A stretch of DNA of 64,000 nt, taken from NCBI GenBank assembly GCA_963814955.1, contig CAWFEX010000013.1, forward strand, positions 1-64,000, in the 5' to 3' direction. Of the stretch, positions 1 through 9,943 are shown piece by piece. Source of the DNA: DATCJA01 sp963814955. GTDB lineage: Bacteria > Acidobacteriota > Vicinamibacteria > Vicinamibacterales > UBA2999. Within the stretch, counting starts at the first letter, position 1; the number at the start of each line of letters is the position of its first letter. The notes beneath the pieces were generated by a model. That model saw only the letters and a list, made by a program, of their open reading frames with translations. It was not told where the DNA came from and did no database searches. The position numbers and the translations under genes are program-made.

Positions 1-467
1 CCAGGGCTCTCGGCCAGCTGGCCGGCACCCCGAAGACCAAGCTCTACCTGCACCTCGACCACACCGACCTCGACGGAACAGGGTCGGCCGGGCCGAGAAG
101 CTCGGCCCCGCCACCGCCGCCAAGATCCGCGACTGGGTCGGCCACGCCCGGGTCACCATCCAACCCGTCCTCCACACCGACCGCACCGACCCGGTCGACG
201 CCCACGACCCACCCGCCTGGATGCGCGACCTGGTCATCCTCCGCGACCCCCGCTGCGTGTTCCCGCACTGCCAACGCGACGCCCGGGGCTGCGACCTCGA
301 CCACACCATCCCGTTCGACGACACCGGCCCACCCGGCCAAACCAGACCCAGCCAACCTCGCCCCCCTCTGCCGAAGACACCACCGCGCCAAGACCACCGG
401 CCGCTGGCAATACCGCCGACTACCCGACGGCACCTACCAATGGACCGGTCCAACGCCTAGCTCGTGA
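1..467 (+). pseudogene. DUF222/HNH endonuclease, 3' part, frameshifted
   Basis: This is the C-terminal part of an actinobacterial DUF222 (13E12-repeat) protein with an HNH nuclease domain; the 5' end lies outside the window. The HNH core is readable: CVFPHC, then CDLDHTIPF, then LCRRHHRAKT and a tail ending near WQYRRLPDGTYQW. These pieces lie in different frames. One shift is near 80-90 and another near 340-350, so the gene as written cannot give the whole protein. DUF222/HNH genes are numerous in Nocardioides-type genomes and often linked to mobile DNA. It could be a true pseudogene or an intact gene with indel errors. Its 3' end overlaps the convergent nucleotidyltransferase gene. Confidence 0.75.
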
Positions 468-927
468 GCGCCCGCAGCTGCGCGAGGTCATGAACGTCCT
501 GGGGACGGAGCTCGTAGCCGCTGTGCACGCTGATCTGGTGCGCGGCCGAGATGCACGGGACCGTGCGCCCGGCGATGACTCCGTGCTGGAGGGCCTCGGC
601 GGGGTAGTCGAAGGTGGCGCCGTCGAGACCCGCCTGCACGCCGTGGCCCGACGCGTCGAAGACGACCGGGTGCACGTCCACCCAGCCCGCGTCGGAGGCG
701 AGCTCGACGCGGACGGGGAGCCAGTCGGTCTCGACGGCGTACCCGAGGGCGGCGAGCGCCTCCAGGGCCGGGTCCAGCTGCTCGGCACGGACGGCCAGGT
801 CGAGGTCGCGGTGCTCGCGGGTCTGGCGGCCGACAAGGGCATCGACGCCCCAGCCGCCCAGCACCCAGGAGGCGACGCCGCGGGCCTCGAGGGCGTCGAG
901 GACCCGAAGCACCTCGCGGACGAGCAT
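457..927 (-). CDS. Nucleotidyltransferase-fold protein (aminoglycoside/lincosamide adenylyltransferase-like)
   Basis: 156 residues. Residues about 22-45 hold the nucleotidyltransferase signature: a Gly-Gly-Trp-Gly-Val-Asp run followed by HRDLDLAV, which supplies the two metal-binding aspartates of the pol-beta-like fold. This arrangement is typical of ANT(2'')/LinB-like proteins, which transfer AMP to aminoglycosides or lincosamides. Many chromosomal relatives have no proven drug substrate, so resistance is only a possibility. The start at 927 is the first ATG of the frame. The gene is divergent from the one at 970 and convergent with the HNH relic. Confidence 0.7.
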   Translation of the reverse strand: MLVREVLRVLDALEARGVASWVLGGWGVDALVGRQTREHRDLDLAVRAEQLDPALEALAALGYAVETDWLPVRVELASDAGWVDVHPVVFDASGHGVQAGLDGATFDYPAEALQHGVIAGRTVPCISAAHQISVHSGYELRPQDVHDLAQLRALTS

Positions 928-969
928 CCCCGCACCCTAGTCAGCATCCGGCGGAGGGAGACTGACCTC

Positions 970-1506
970 GTGAGCATCACCATCGAACCGCCCCACGCCG
1001 TGCTGCTCGTGGTGGGACGCGAGCAGTTCGCGCCGCCGACGTCGTTCGGCGATGCGACGTGCGCGGCGACCGCCGACTGCGTGGCGGTCTCCGTCGCCGA
1101 CGGACCTGCGTTGCTCGAGCTCGCGCCGGCGCCGCACACGAGCGGGCTGAGGCTGCTGGGTTCGTTCACGATCGAGAGCGAGGGGCTGGTGTCGGTGCGC
1201 GACGTCTACAGCCGTGAGTACGACACGCTGGGCGTGCCACCCGGCTGGGCGCTGGTCACGGTCTGGGGAGATCTGCCCGCGGAGCCACGTCACGTCGCCG
1301 TGCAGGTCGAGCCCGCGTCAAGAGGCAGGGTGAGGCGCCCGTCCCGGTTGCTCGGGGCGGGCGCCTCGTGCTTCGTCGTCGTGGTGGTGGTGAGCGTGTC
1401 GTTGGCGACGCGCGGTCAGGCTGATATGCGCGGGTTGGTTACCGCAGGACGGGCTGTTCGGCTGGAGCGGACCGCGTGTCTAGGGTCGAGCGTCGCCGGC
1501 CGGTGA
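970..1506 (+). CDS. Hypothetical protein, unknown function
   Basis: A GTG start at 970 opens a frame with good actinobacterial codon use and a plausible soluble mixed alpha/beta protein for about 120 residues. I recognise no family. The frame runs on to 1506, but that extension is low-complexity (a run of valines) and crosses a strong hairpin at 1332-1367. A TGA at 1331 in the next frame, just before the hairpin, suggests the real stop is there and that a base has been gained or lost around 1300-1330. The true product is then about 120 residues. Confidence 0.45.
   Translation: MSITIEPPHAVLLVVGREQFAPPTSFGDATCAATADCVAVSVADGPALLELAPAPHTSGLRLLGSFTIESEGLVSVRDVYSREYDTLGVPPGWALVTVWGDLPAEPRHVAVQVEPASRGRVRRPSRLLGAGASCFVVVVVVSVSLATRGQADMRGLVTAGRAVRLERTACLGSSVAGR
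1332..1367 (+). terminator. GC-rich terminator-like hairpin
   Basis: The 10-base arms GAGGCGCCCG (1332-1341) and CGGGCGCCTC (1358-1367) are perfectly complementary, with an inner CCCG/CGGG pair. There is no T-run, which is usual for actinobacterial terminators. It fits the end of the gene that starts at 970. Confidence 0.6.
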
Positions 1507-1591
1507 GCGTCGGCTGCTCATAGCTGTGTCGCGGGTCGCTCCACGCGCTGCTGCCACCAGCCGTGGTCGACGAAGCAGATCGTGGGGCTGG

Positions 1592-2678
1592 CTACTCCTC
1601 GAGGACGGCCAGGGACCAGCACCAGCCGGCCAGCTCGCGGGCGATGGCGACGTTGGCGACCACGTGCCGCTTGCGTGCGGGCTCGAAGGTGATCCAGCGG
1701 GCGTGCAGCCGCCGGTTGCCCTCGTCGCCGCGGGCTCGGGCCGCTGGGGTGGCCAGCTCCCAGCGGTCACGCATGGTCTTGCCGACCACGTAGCGGGCGC
1801 GGTGGTGCCAGGCGGCCTCGACCAGCAGCCGGCGGACGTGGGTGTTGCCGGTCTTGGTGATCGAGCCCTGGACCCGTGACTGCGCCCGAGGAGTACTCGC
1901 TGGGCACCAGGCCGACGAAGGAGCCGATGGTGTTGCCGGTGAACCGGTGCCAGTCGCCGATCTCGACCGCCAGCGCGAACCCGGTCAGCGTGCCGATCCC
2001 GCGCAGGCATCCCAGCCGACGCACCAGCGGGGTGAACTCGCTGTCGGCGGCCATCGCGGCGATCGCGGCGTCGAGGCGGTCCCGGCGGGCCTTGACGCGT
2101 CAGCACCGCGTCGTAGTCGGAGTCGAAGGTCATCTGCAGCGCCGAGTGCGTCGAACCGCTGCCGGCGCAGCCACGCGTCGTGGGCACCGGTCCAGGCCTG
2201 GCCGCCGGAGTAGACGATGCCTTGGCGCAGCAGCAGCTTCGACAGCCGGTGCCGGGCCCGCATCAGGTCACCGCGGCAGTCCTCACGGGCCCGGACCAGA
2301 TCCCGGGCGTTCTCCTGGTCGACGGTGGGCACCGACACCGGCGTGAACTCGTCCAGCCGCAGCAGCCGGGCCAGGTGGACCGCGTCCCTGGCGTCGGTCT
2401 TGACCCGATCACCCGACGGGCCGCTGCAACTTCGACGGCGCCACGACCTCGCACCGGATCCCCGCCGCGTTCAACGCCCGGGACAGCCCGAACCCGGTCG
2501 GACCGGCCTCATAGGCCACCGCCACCGGCCCCGGCAGATCCCCGAGCCAGCGCCGGATGTGCTCATGTGACGGGGTCAGCCTCGCCTGGACCAGCTCGCC
2601 CGTGACGCCATCGATCGCTGCCGCCGCGACCGATCGGGCGTGCACGTCGAGCCCAACACTCGTACGCTCGGTAAACAC
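1592..2678 (-). pseudogene. IS110-family transposase (DEDD), frameshifted
   Basis: The pieces of an IS110/IS116/IS902-type transposase are all present in order. The N-terminal DEDD RuvC-like domain has SVGLDVHARS (first Asp), AYEAGPTGFGL (Glu) and KTDARDAVHLARLL (Asp pair). The C-terminal Transposase_20 domain has the GIGTLTGFALAVEIGDW and GLVPSEYSSG segments, with the Ser-containing active site. They are spread over at least three frames (breaks near 2420, 2100-2130 and 1870), so no full-length protein is made from this sequence. The GTG start at 2678 gives the usual short N-terminus and lies one base from the large hairpin at 2680-2756. The stop at 1592 follows LAVLEE. Confidence 0.8.
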
Positions 2679-2679
2679 C

Positions 2680-2756
2680 GGGGCCTCCCACAAATGTCGG
2701 ATAGGCCGAGCAGGCAGCCCCTGCTCGGTAACCCACGAATTTGTGAGTGAGGCCCC
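2680..2756 (-). ncRNA. Candidate IS110 bridge-RNA-like structured segment
   Basis: A three-tier inverted repeat lies immediately upstream of the IS110 transposase start. The outer stem is GGGGCCTC/GAGGCCCC (2680-2687 with 2749-2756). The middle stem is CACAAAT/ATTTGTG (2689-2695 with 2739-2745). The inner stem is CCGAGCAGG/CCTGCTCGG (2706-2714 with 2720-2728) with a 5-base loop. Between the middle and inner stems is an internal loop of about 10 bases on each side. IS110-group elements encode a bridge RNA at this position whose internal loops choose target and donor DNA. The shape and place fit that, but only one such loop is visible. The hairpin could instead be a terminator for the ABC operon or a translational control. 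Confidence 0.4.
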
Positions 2757-2794
2757 GGCCCGCAACCCCGTCACCGCGACCGGGTCACGTCAGC

Positions 2795-5700
2795 CTAGCG
2801 CGCGTTCTCCCGCAGGGTCGCGCCGCGGGCGCCGCGCACGGTCAGGGCGGCACTGGCGAAGGCGAAGGCCCCGAAGACGACCGCCGAGGCGACGGCGATG
2901 ATCACCAGCTGTCCGATGTCGACGGCGGGCACCAGGCGTGGGGTCGCCAGGGTCTCGATGTAGCCGAGACGGATGGTGCGGAGCACGACGTACTGCGCGA
3001 GCGCGCCGGCCAGGATCCCGGCGATCGCAGCACCGCCCAGCACCACGGCGAACTCCCGGGCCACCGCGGAGACCACCACGCGCCGGGGCACGCCGACCAC
3101 GCGCAGGGCGGCCGCGTCGCGGCGCCGGGCGGGCAGCTGGACGGCGGTGGAGACGAACAGGCCCGCGAGCGCCATCAGGAGGACCAGGATCGACGCGACG
3201 GCGTAGAGACGCAGCGCGAGCGCATAGGCACCCTGGTCCAGGGTGGCACGCTCGTCGGCCAGGGTCTTGTCGACGCTGAGCCCACGGTCGGCGAGCTCCT
3301 TGCGCATCGACGCGGGGGTGTCGGCGGCGGCCGCGACGTACGCGGTGAAGGTGTTGTCGTAGACCAGGCGGTCGGAGACGAGCATCCGGTAGTCGATGAG
3401 CGACCCGGCCGGACCGACGAGCGGGAGGCTCTCGGCGGAGAGCACCTTGCGGACCGGCATGTTGGCGCCCGAGATCGGCAGCGAGTCTGCCCGGGAGGCC
3501 TCGCCGGGCTGGTCGTGGACGCCGACCCCGACGACGAGCGGCCGTTCCGCGGGGATCTCTCCGGGCACCAGGCGCACCTGCCCGTCGGCGCGGGTGGTGT
3601 CGATGTCGGCGACGATCCGGCCGCCGGTGCTGGTGACCTCGATGTCCTGGAGGGGGTTCGCGGCGCCGGTGACGCCCTCGGACAGCGCCCACCCCACGCC
3701 CTCGATGCCGCCGGGCAGCGGCTGGTCGTCGACGATGATGTCCTCGATGGTGAGGCGGCCGTCCATCGAGATCCGCAGCGCCGCACCGCCACCGACCGTC
3801 ATCCGTTCGACGCTGCAGCCGGTCCGGCAGAAGCCGGCCTTGGTCGTCACCGTCGACGTGCCCTGCTCGATCGGCCCGACGTAGACGTTGCGGAGCTTCC
3901 CCGCCGCGGTCCGGAGCTGGATCTCCACGTTGACGTTGCTGTCCGTGACCAGGTCGCGGTCCACGGCGAGCCCGACCGAGGTGCCGGTGAACCGCGGCGG
4001 CTGGCCCGACGACGCGATGAGCGCCTGCACCTCGTCGACCGTCGTGCCGGGGGTCCACTCGTCGGACCAGTCGAGCACCGATGCCATCCGCGACGCGTCC
4101 ACGACCGCCAGCCGGGCGCCCGGGCTGGCGAACGACGCGAGAGCCATCAGGGACGTGCCGTCGGGGTCCACCTCGTGGGTCAGGTCGACGGTCTGGGCCA
4201 TGGTGAGCGGCGACGACCAGAGCTCGGCGGCGGGCGCGGCCGTGGCGGCGACGCTGCCCCGCCAGTCGGCCGCGGCGTCGTAGACCCCGATGCCGAAGAC
4301 CCCGACGGCGATCGCCGCCGTCACCGGGAGGATCACCAGCGTGCCCTCCTGACGCCGACCGAGCGCGCGCGCGGCCACGAAGCCGGGCAGCGAGCGGCCG
4401 GGGCGTCGACTCGCCCGGCGGGCCAGCATCTGGATGACCCGCGTGGCGACGAGGCCGGCCACCACGGCCAGCACCACCGGCAGCACGAGGTCGCTGATGT
4501 CGGGGCTGCCCGGCGAGCCGCCGGTCAGCTTGGTGGCCAACAGGCCCACGGCGAGGGCGACCAGGGTCAGCTCCATGAGCACCGCCGTACGGCGCGCCGT
4601 GCCCGGACGCTTGAGCCCGGCGAGCTGCGAGGCCAGGGTGTCCCGCAGCACCATCCCGACGGCGAGCACCGCGACACCCACGGCCGCGAGGAAGACCACC
4701 ACCGCCCCGACCAGCGCGGCCGTCGGCAGCGGCAGCGGCAGCCCCGGCGCCAGCCAGGCCCGGGTGAGCCCCAGGGACAGGCCGATCCCGGCGAGCACGC
4801 CGAGCGGGAGGGCGACCAGGATCAGGACCAGGGGTTCGACCAGGCCGAGCGCCCACAGCCGGCGCTCGCCGACGCCGCGCAGCGAGGCCAGGGCGAGCTC
4901 GGGCAGCCGGAGCTCGCTGGCGGCGGTGAGCAGCCGCAGGAGCAGGGCGAGCGCGACCAGCACCAGCGACAGCACGGCCGGTGCGATGGACGAGCGAGCC
5001 GTCTGCTCCTGGACCCGCGCCTCGGCCAGCAGCGCCGGCAGGTCGCCGAGCGGCGAACCGACGAGCGATGCGTTCTCGAGCTGGACCGGGTCCCCGGCCA
5101 CGGCCCTGCCGGAGGCGGTGGCGTCGGCGAGCTCCTGCTCCGTCCAGTCCGGGGGTACGACGAGACGCCGGTCGACGCGGACCCGCCAGGCATCCGCAGG
5201 GACCGCGTCGAACGACTGGGGTGTGACGATCAGCGGGGCCGGCTGGTAGGGCTCGACGGCGCCGCTGATGTCGTCGATGCGCCGGGGCACGCTGGCCAGC
5301 CGGCGCGGGTCGAACCAGAAGTCGGTCTCGGTCGCGGGGACCGTGTAGGTGCCGACGATCGTCACGTTGGGCAGCCCGCCGGTGAGGTCGACCGGGTCGC
5401 CGATGCCGAGCCCGGAGTACTCCGCGTCACCGGCCAGGATCAGCGCCTGGCCCGGGCTGGTCGGGCAGCGGCCGGTGATCTGGAGGTGGTCGCACGCGCC
5501 CTCCTTGGCGAGGAGCATCGCCAGGCCCCGGCCCTTGGTCAGGTCCGGGGTGGTGATCCCGGAGTCGACCCGCACCGACTCGAGCTGGGTCTGGGGCGCG
5601 GCGAAGGGACCCTTGTCACGGGCCAGCACCGCCTCGGTGGCCACCCGGACCCCCTCGGCCGGGCCGCCCTGGAACTCCGGCGCCGGGACGAGCTCGCGGC

Positions 5701-5890
5701 TCAGCCCGGTCGAGCGTGGAGGCGCGTCATTGAGCCGGGTGACGACGTAGGAGTTGGTGACGGCGACCTGGAAGACCGGCCCGAGCACCGCCGAGCCGAT
5801 GGCGAGCGCGATCAGCAGGAGCGAGCCCGCCGACAGCAGGGCCCGGGAGCGGATGCCGCGCAGCACCGCGCCGAGCAGGGTGCCGGTCAT
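2795..5890 (-). CDS. Large FtsX-type ABC transporter permease
   Basis: About 1,031 residues. An N-terminal membrane anchor begins MTGTLLGAVLRGIRSRALL. A long extracytoplasmic region follows, then blocks of hydrophobic helices and C-terminal FtsX-like cores with the usual phrase on loss or change of residues at the membrane (RRRDAAALRVVGVPRR). The length matches double-core permeases of the MacB/LolC/FtsX superfamily, which move lipids, lipoproteins or drugs using power from a separate ATPase. It overlaps the stop of the upstream permease by ATGA, so it is translationally coupled and last in the operon. The substrate cannot be told from sequence. Confidence 0.85.
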   Translation of the reverse strand: MTGTLLGAVLRGIRSRALLSAGSLLLIALAIGSAVLGPVFQVAVTNSYVVTRLNDAPPRSTGLSRELVPAPEFQGGPAEGVRVATEAVLARDKGPFAAPQTQLESVRVDSGITTPDLTKGRGLAMLLAKEGACDHLQITGRCPTSPGQALILAGDAEYSGLGIGDPVDLTGGLPNVTIVGTYTVPATETDFWFDPRRLASVPRRIDDISGAVEPYQPAPLIVTPQSFDAVPADAWRVRVDRRLVVPPDWTEQELADATASGRAVAGDPVQLENASLVGSPLGDLPALLAEARVQEQTARSSIAPAVLSLVLVALALLLRLLTAASELRLPELALASLRGVGERRLWALGLVEPLVLILVALPLGVLAGIGLSLGLTRAWLAPGLPLPLPTAALVGAVVVFLAAVGVAVLAVGMVLRDTLASQLAGLKRPGTARRTAVLMELTLVALAVGLLATKLTGGSPGSPDISDLVLPVVLAVVAGLVATRVIQMLARRASRRPGRSLPGFVAARALGRRQEGTLVILPVTAAIAVGVFGIGVYDAAADWRGSVAATAAPAAELWSSPLTMAQTVDLTHEVDPDGTSLMALASFASPGARLAVVDASRMASVLDWSDEWTPGTTVDEVQALIASSGQPPRFTGTSVGLAVDRDLVTDSNVNVEIQLRTAAGKLRNVYVGPIEQGTSTVTTKAGFCRTGCSVERMTVGGGAALRISMDGRLTIEDIIVDDQPLPGGIEGVGWALSEGVTGAANPLQDIEVTSTGGRIVADIDTTRADGQVRLVPGEIPAERPLVVGVGVHDQPGEASRADSLPISGANMPVRKVLSAESLPLVGPAGSLIDYRMLVSDRLVYDNTFTAYVAAAADTPASMRKELADRGLSVDKTLADERATLDQGAYALALRLYAVASILVLLMALAGLFVSTAVQLPARRRDAAALRVVGVPRRVVVSAVAREFAVVLGGAAIAGILAGALAQYVVLRTIRLGYIETLATPRLVPAVDIGQLVIIAVASAVVFGAFAFASAALTVRGARGATLRENAR

Positions 5891-8230
5891 CGCGTCGCCA
5901 CCCCCTCGCGCAGGATCGACGGACGGGTCAGCTCGGGGTCGATGCGCCGGCCACGCCCCGCGACGAGGACGACGATCGCGGCGAGCGCCAGCCCGGTGGC
6001 CAGCGCCGGCAGCACGGAGGACACCGGGACGAGCGGGATCGCGAACGCCGGGACCTCCACCAGGGGCAGGTCCGCGAGCAGCAGCCGGGCCGCGAGCAGG
6101 CCGGCCCCGACCCCGGCGACCACGGCCACCGCGGCCAGCAGCACCAGCTCCCCGAGCCCCGCGGACCGGATCTCGCGGGTCGGCACCCCGACCACGCGGA
6201 GCGAGGCGACGTCGCGGCGGTACGCCGCGCGCTGACGGCCGCCCGCGGCCAGCAGGGCGAGCAGCGCGACCAGCAGGCAGCAGCCCGCCATCACGGCGTA
6301 CATCCAGGCCTGCACCGCGCCGGACTGGCGCTCCAACGAGGTCGAGATGTCGTCGAGGGTGCGCACCGTGCCGCCCTCGTCCACGAGGGCGGCCAGGACG
6401 TCGGCGGGGGTGTCGGCCGCGGCGAGGATGGTGACCTGGGCCGCCGGCACCGTCGGGCTGCTGGCGTAGAGCGCGGTGCGCAGGTCCCCGAACAGGCCGG
6501 CCGCGCCGACCAGCGGCAGCGCCGGGAGCTCGGCGCGGATCGACGCCGGGTTGGGGTCGCCGCCGGGGCCGTCGACCTGGGGGCCCGTCTCCCCGAACCT
6601 CAGGCCCGGGGTGGCGAGGACGCGGGAGCTCCTGGGTCGCCGCGACCGCGTCGGCGCGGACCACGCCGGAGGCCCCCGTGGTGACCACGAGGCCGGTGTC
6701 CGTGGCCTCGATCGTGCCGGTGTCCTCGGGCGGCCGCTCCCCGGCACCGCTGACCTTCCACTCCTCGTCGACGAGCTCCACGTCCCCGAAGCGCAGGCTG
6801 GTCAGCGTGGTCGCCCGGCCCGGGTTGAAGTCCGTGAACCGGTCGTCGCCGATGACGAAGAAGTCGTCGCCGAACTGCACGCCGGTCTCCACGACGAGGC
6901 CGCGCACCACGCAGCCCTCGCCGCACCTGTCGAGCGGCTCCGAGGCCTCGACGATGCCCTCCGGAGCACCCAGCAGCCGGAGCACGGCGCTTCCGGGCGA
7001 CCCCGCCGCGGTCACGTAGTCGAGGGTGATCTGGGTGGCGCCGATCGCGCGTGGCGGCGTCTGCGGCACGCGGACCGGGAATGCCTCGGCGGTCGCGGAG
7101 ACCTGGTCCCCCGTGGCCAGGGGCGGGCGGTCCGCGACCAGGGACTCCACGTCGTCGCCCACGGGTGCCGCGCCGGTGCCGTCGTAGAAGTCGCCGACCA
7201 CGGCGTCGTAGCGGCTGGTGTCGACGAACGCGCGGCGCCGCGCGGCCTGGTCGTCCGGGATGAGGACGGCGGCCATCAGCCACCGGCCGTCGGGGTCGTG
7301 CTCCTCCGCGATGGCCAGCGCCTCCTGGGCGGAGCCGTCGACGTCGACCCGCACGGGAGCACCCGCCGTGATCCGCGCCGACTGGTCGGCCCAGCCGGCC
7401 ACGCCGACCGCTCCGGTCGCGGCCAGGGTGGCGACCGCGCCGGCGGCGACGAGGAGGCGCAACGCGGTGCCTCCGTCGGCGGTGCGGCCGACCCGGCGGG
7501 TGGCCAGGAAGGCCGGCAACCCGCTGCTGGCGGTCCGGGCCGTCGCGATCCGGGCCACCACGCGGAGCAGCCAGACCGTCAGCTGGCCCGCCGCCAGTCC
7601 GACCAGGGCCGGGCCGGCGAGCACCACCCAGTCGGGGTCGGTGCCGCGGCCGCTGCGGTAGACCGCGATCACCGCCGCCACGAGGATCAGCACGCTGCCG
7701 AAGGTGGCCGCGGTCGAGGCGGGTCGGGTCCGGGTCGCGATGCTGACCTGGTCGGAGAGCGGCTCCGAGCGCGACGACGCCATGCCGGCGAACACGCCGA
7801 GCAGTCCGACGGCCACCACGGCGCCGACCGCTGCCGGGGTGGAGCCGGCGAGGGCGACCTCGGGAGCATCGAGCCAGCGCCAGGTGGCCAGCCAGGTGCC
7901 GGCCACGCCGAGCCCGACGCCGGCCACCGCCCCGGCCAGGATCGCCGTCAGCGGCTCGGCCAGCATGAACACCACCAGCCGGGCGCCGTGCACGCCGCGC
8001 AGCCGAGCCAGTCCGATCTCCTCACGCCGGGCCACGGCGAGCTCGTGCCCGGCGGCGGGGACGGCGAGGGCGCCGATGACCGCCAGCGGCAGCACCAGCC
8101 ACGGTGACGTGCCGGCGGCCGCCGCGAAGCCGAGCACCGTGACGGTGCCCGCCACCACGACGGCGGCCATCGCCGCCAGGGTCAGGAGCGGCCCCCGCCG
8201 GGCACGTGCCCCGAGGGTCGCCCGGCTCAT
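5887..8230 (-). CDS. FtsX-type ABC transporter permease (frameshift near 6630)
   Basis: Starts at 8230, seven bases after the ATPase stop, with MSRATLGARARRGPLLTL and a first membrane helix. Several N-terminal helices, a periplasmic-type domain and a C-terminal FtsX core follow (RRDVASLRVVGVPTREIRS and four helices), ending REGVATR at 5887. The reading frame changes once near 6630, where the protein passes from one frame to another within a continuous homologous sequence; an indel error is likely. It pairs with the permease downstream, giving two permeases and two ATPases. The role is export coupled to ATP hydrolysis, with an unknown cargo. Confidence 0.8.
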
Positions 8231-8237
8231 GCAGCGC

Positions 8238-9068
8238 TCACGCGTCGTCCGAGGGCCGCGCGAAGGGGTTGCGGACCCGCTCGACCGGGACCGGCTCCGC
8301 GGCGGGCTCCGGGGCGGTCTCCGCGGCGGGCTCGGGGGCGGCGGGCACCTCGACCCGCACCGGCGGCGCCGGCGCGAAGGCAGGGGCAGGCGTCGGGCGC
8401 TCGGCGGCCCGACGGGCCCGCGGGGGGACGTGCTCGACCAGCACACCCTCGTCGAGCGCGTAGTGCCGGTCGCAGGCCTCGACGACGGCGGGGTCGTGGG
8501 TGGCCACCACGACGACCGCGCCCCGGGCCGCCTCGGCGCGCAGCTCCTCCAGCACCAGTCCGCGGTTCCCCTCGTCCAGCTCGCTGGTCGGCTCGTCGGC
8601 CAGCAGCACGTCGGCGCCGACGACGAAGGCGCGGGCGCAGGCCACGCGCTGCATCTGGCCACCGCTGAGCTCCTCCACCTGGCGGTCGCCGAGGTCGGCG
8701 ATGTGGAACCTGGCCAGCGCGGCCTCGGCCCTCTCGTCGGCCTCGGCGGGCTTCACCCCGCGGGCCCGCAACGCGATCGAGACGTTCTCCCGGGCGGACA
8801 GGATCGGCACGAGTCCGTAGACCTGGAGCACGAACGCCACCACCGGCCGCGGGTCCCCGGTGCCCTGCCACATCGAGGCCCCGTCGTACGACGTGCCGCC
8901 CGACGTGGGCTCGATGAGTCCGCCGGCGATGGACAGCAGCGTGGTCTTGCCCGAGCCGCTCGGCCCCGACACGGCCGTCACCTCACCGCCGCGGAAGGAC
9001 AGGGTGACGTCGTCGAGCAGGGTCCGGGACACGACGTAGGAGACCTCCTGCACCTCGAGGTCGCTCAT
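8238..9068 (-). CDS. ABC transporter ATP-binding protein (LolD/MacB type)
   Basis: 276 residues. Walker A is GPSGSGKTTLL, the signature motif is LSGGQMQRVACARA and Walker B is VLLADEPTSELD, with a following His switch (ATHD). Residues 1-205 form the nucleotide-binding domain. The last 70 are Pro/Ala/Glu-rich with no known fold, probably a flexible tail. The start at 9068 overlaps the stop of the preceding ATPase gene (ATGA). Such ATPases power FtsX-like permeases, and two of these follow directly. Confidence 0.9.
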   Translation of the reverse strand: MSDLEVQEVSYVVSRTLLDDVTLSFRGGEVTAVSGPSGSGKTTLLSIAGGLIEPTSGGTSYDGASMWQGTGDPRPVVAFVLQVYGLVPILSARENVSIALRARGVKPAEADERAEAALARFHIADLGDRQVEELSGGQMQRVACARAFVVGADVLLADEPTSELDEGNRGLVLEELRAEAARGAVVVVATHDPAVVEACDRHYALDEGVLVEHVPPRARRAAERPTPAPAFAPAPPVRVEVPAAPEPAAETAPEPAAEPVPVERVRNPFARPSDDA

Positions 9069-9943
9069 GCGCCGTGCTCGCCCTCGTCGGGCCTGGACAG
9101 CACGAGCCGGTCGTACTCCTCGGGCTCGATGCGCACCAGCGTCCCCTGGGGCCACTCGGTCGCGATGTGGGTGGGCAGGTGCAGGACGCCCTCGGCGCCG
9201 ATCACGACGTACTCCGAGCCGTCGCGGCCCTCGGCCCCGACCCGGCCGCCCTTCATGGTGATCGTGCGGGGGAAGGTCTCCGCGACCTCGGGCTGGTGGG
9301 TGACCACGACGATGGTGGTGCCGAGGTCGTCGCCGAGTCCGTGGATCAGCTCGAGGACGTGGTCGCGGTCCTCGTGGCTCAGCTGGCTGGTGGGCTCGTC
9401 CGCGAGCAGCAGCTGCGGCTCCGTCGCCACCGCGCAGGCCAGGGCGAGCCGCTGCCGCTGGCCGCCGGACATGGTGGAGACGATCTGGTCGACCTGGGCC
9501 TCCAGGTCGACCCGGGACAGCAGCTCGCGGTCCTCGGTGGCCCGGCGGCGGTCGGCCGGGTCCATGCCGAGCCGGGCGAAGCCGATGTTCTGCCGGGCGG
9601 TGGCGTAGGGCAGCAGGTTGCGGGTGGCGCCCTGGAGCATGGTGCTGACCCGACGGGCCCGGACCCGGGCGAGGTACCGCTCGCCCATCCGGCTGATCTC
9701 CTCCTCGCCGAGGAAGATCCGGCCGGCGCTCGGCTTCTGGATCCCGCCGAGAAGTGTGAGCAGCGTGGACTTGCCGGAGCCCGAGGGGCCCAGGAAGGCC
9801 ACCCGCTCCCCGGGCAGGATCGAGAGGTCGACGCCGCGCAGCGCGACCACGTCGTGGCCCTCGAAGGTCCGGTAGAGGTGCACGACGCCGTCGCAGCGCA
9901 CGCCGAGGCCGCCCGCCGCGGCGCGGTCGAGCACGTCACTCAT
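9065..9943 (-). CDS. ABC transporter ATP-binding protein, first gene of the export operon
   Basis: 292 residues with Walker A GPSGSGKSTLL, signature MSGGQRQRLALA, Walker B LLLADEPTSQLS and the switch His in VVVTHQPE. After the nucleotide-binding domain comes a C-terminal extension of about 60 residues (starting near GGRVGAEGRDG), which may bind a partner. A clear AGGAGG ribosome site stands before the ATG at 9943. It opens the minus-strand operon of four coupled genes. The promoter should lie in 9944-10081, which is shared with the divergent tdh gene. Confidence 0.9.
   Translation of the reverse strand: MSDVLDRAAAGGLGVRCDGVVHLYRTFEGHDVVALRGVDLSILPGERVAFLGPSGSGKSTLLTLLGGIQKPSAGRIFLGEEEISRMGERYLARVRARRVSTMLQGATRNLLPYATARQNIGFARLGMDPADRRRATEDRELLSRVDLEAQVDQIVSTMSGGQRQRLALACAVATEPQLLLADEPTSQLSHEDRDHVLELIHGLGDDLGTTIVVVTHQPEVAETFPRTITMKGGRVGAEGRDGSEYVVIGAEGVLHLPTHIATEWPQGTLVRIEPEEYDRLVLSRPDEGEHGA

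Noticed and set aside
457..927. Calling the nucleotidyltransferase a proven resistance gene
   Set aside because: The fold motif is present but chromosomal relatives often have no drug activity, and there is no mobile context around it.
2747..6235. Very long plus-strand open frame across the ABC permease gene
   Set aside because: It is a low-complexity Arg/Gly/Asp-rich shadow of the minus-strand permease, produced by high GC. The minus strand has clear permease motifs.
6476..8107. Second long plus-strand frame in the ABC operon
   Set aside because: Same kind of GC-driven shadow over the other permease gene, with no motif or signal.
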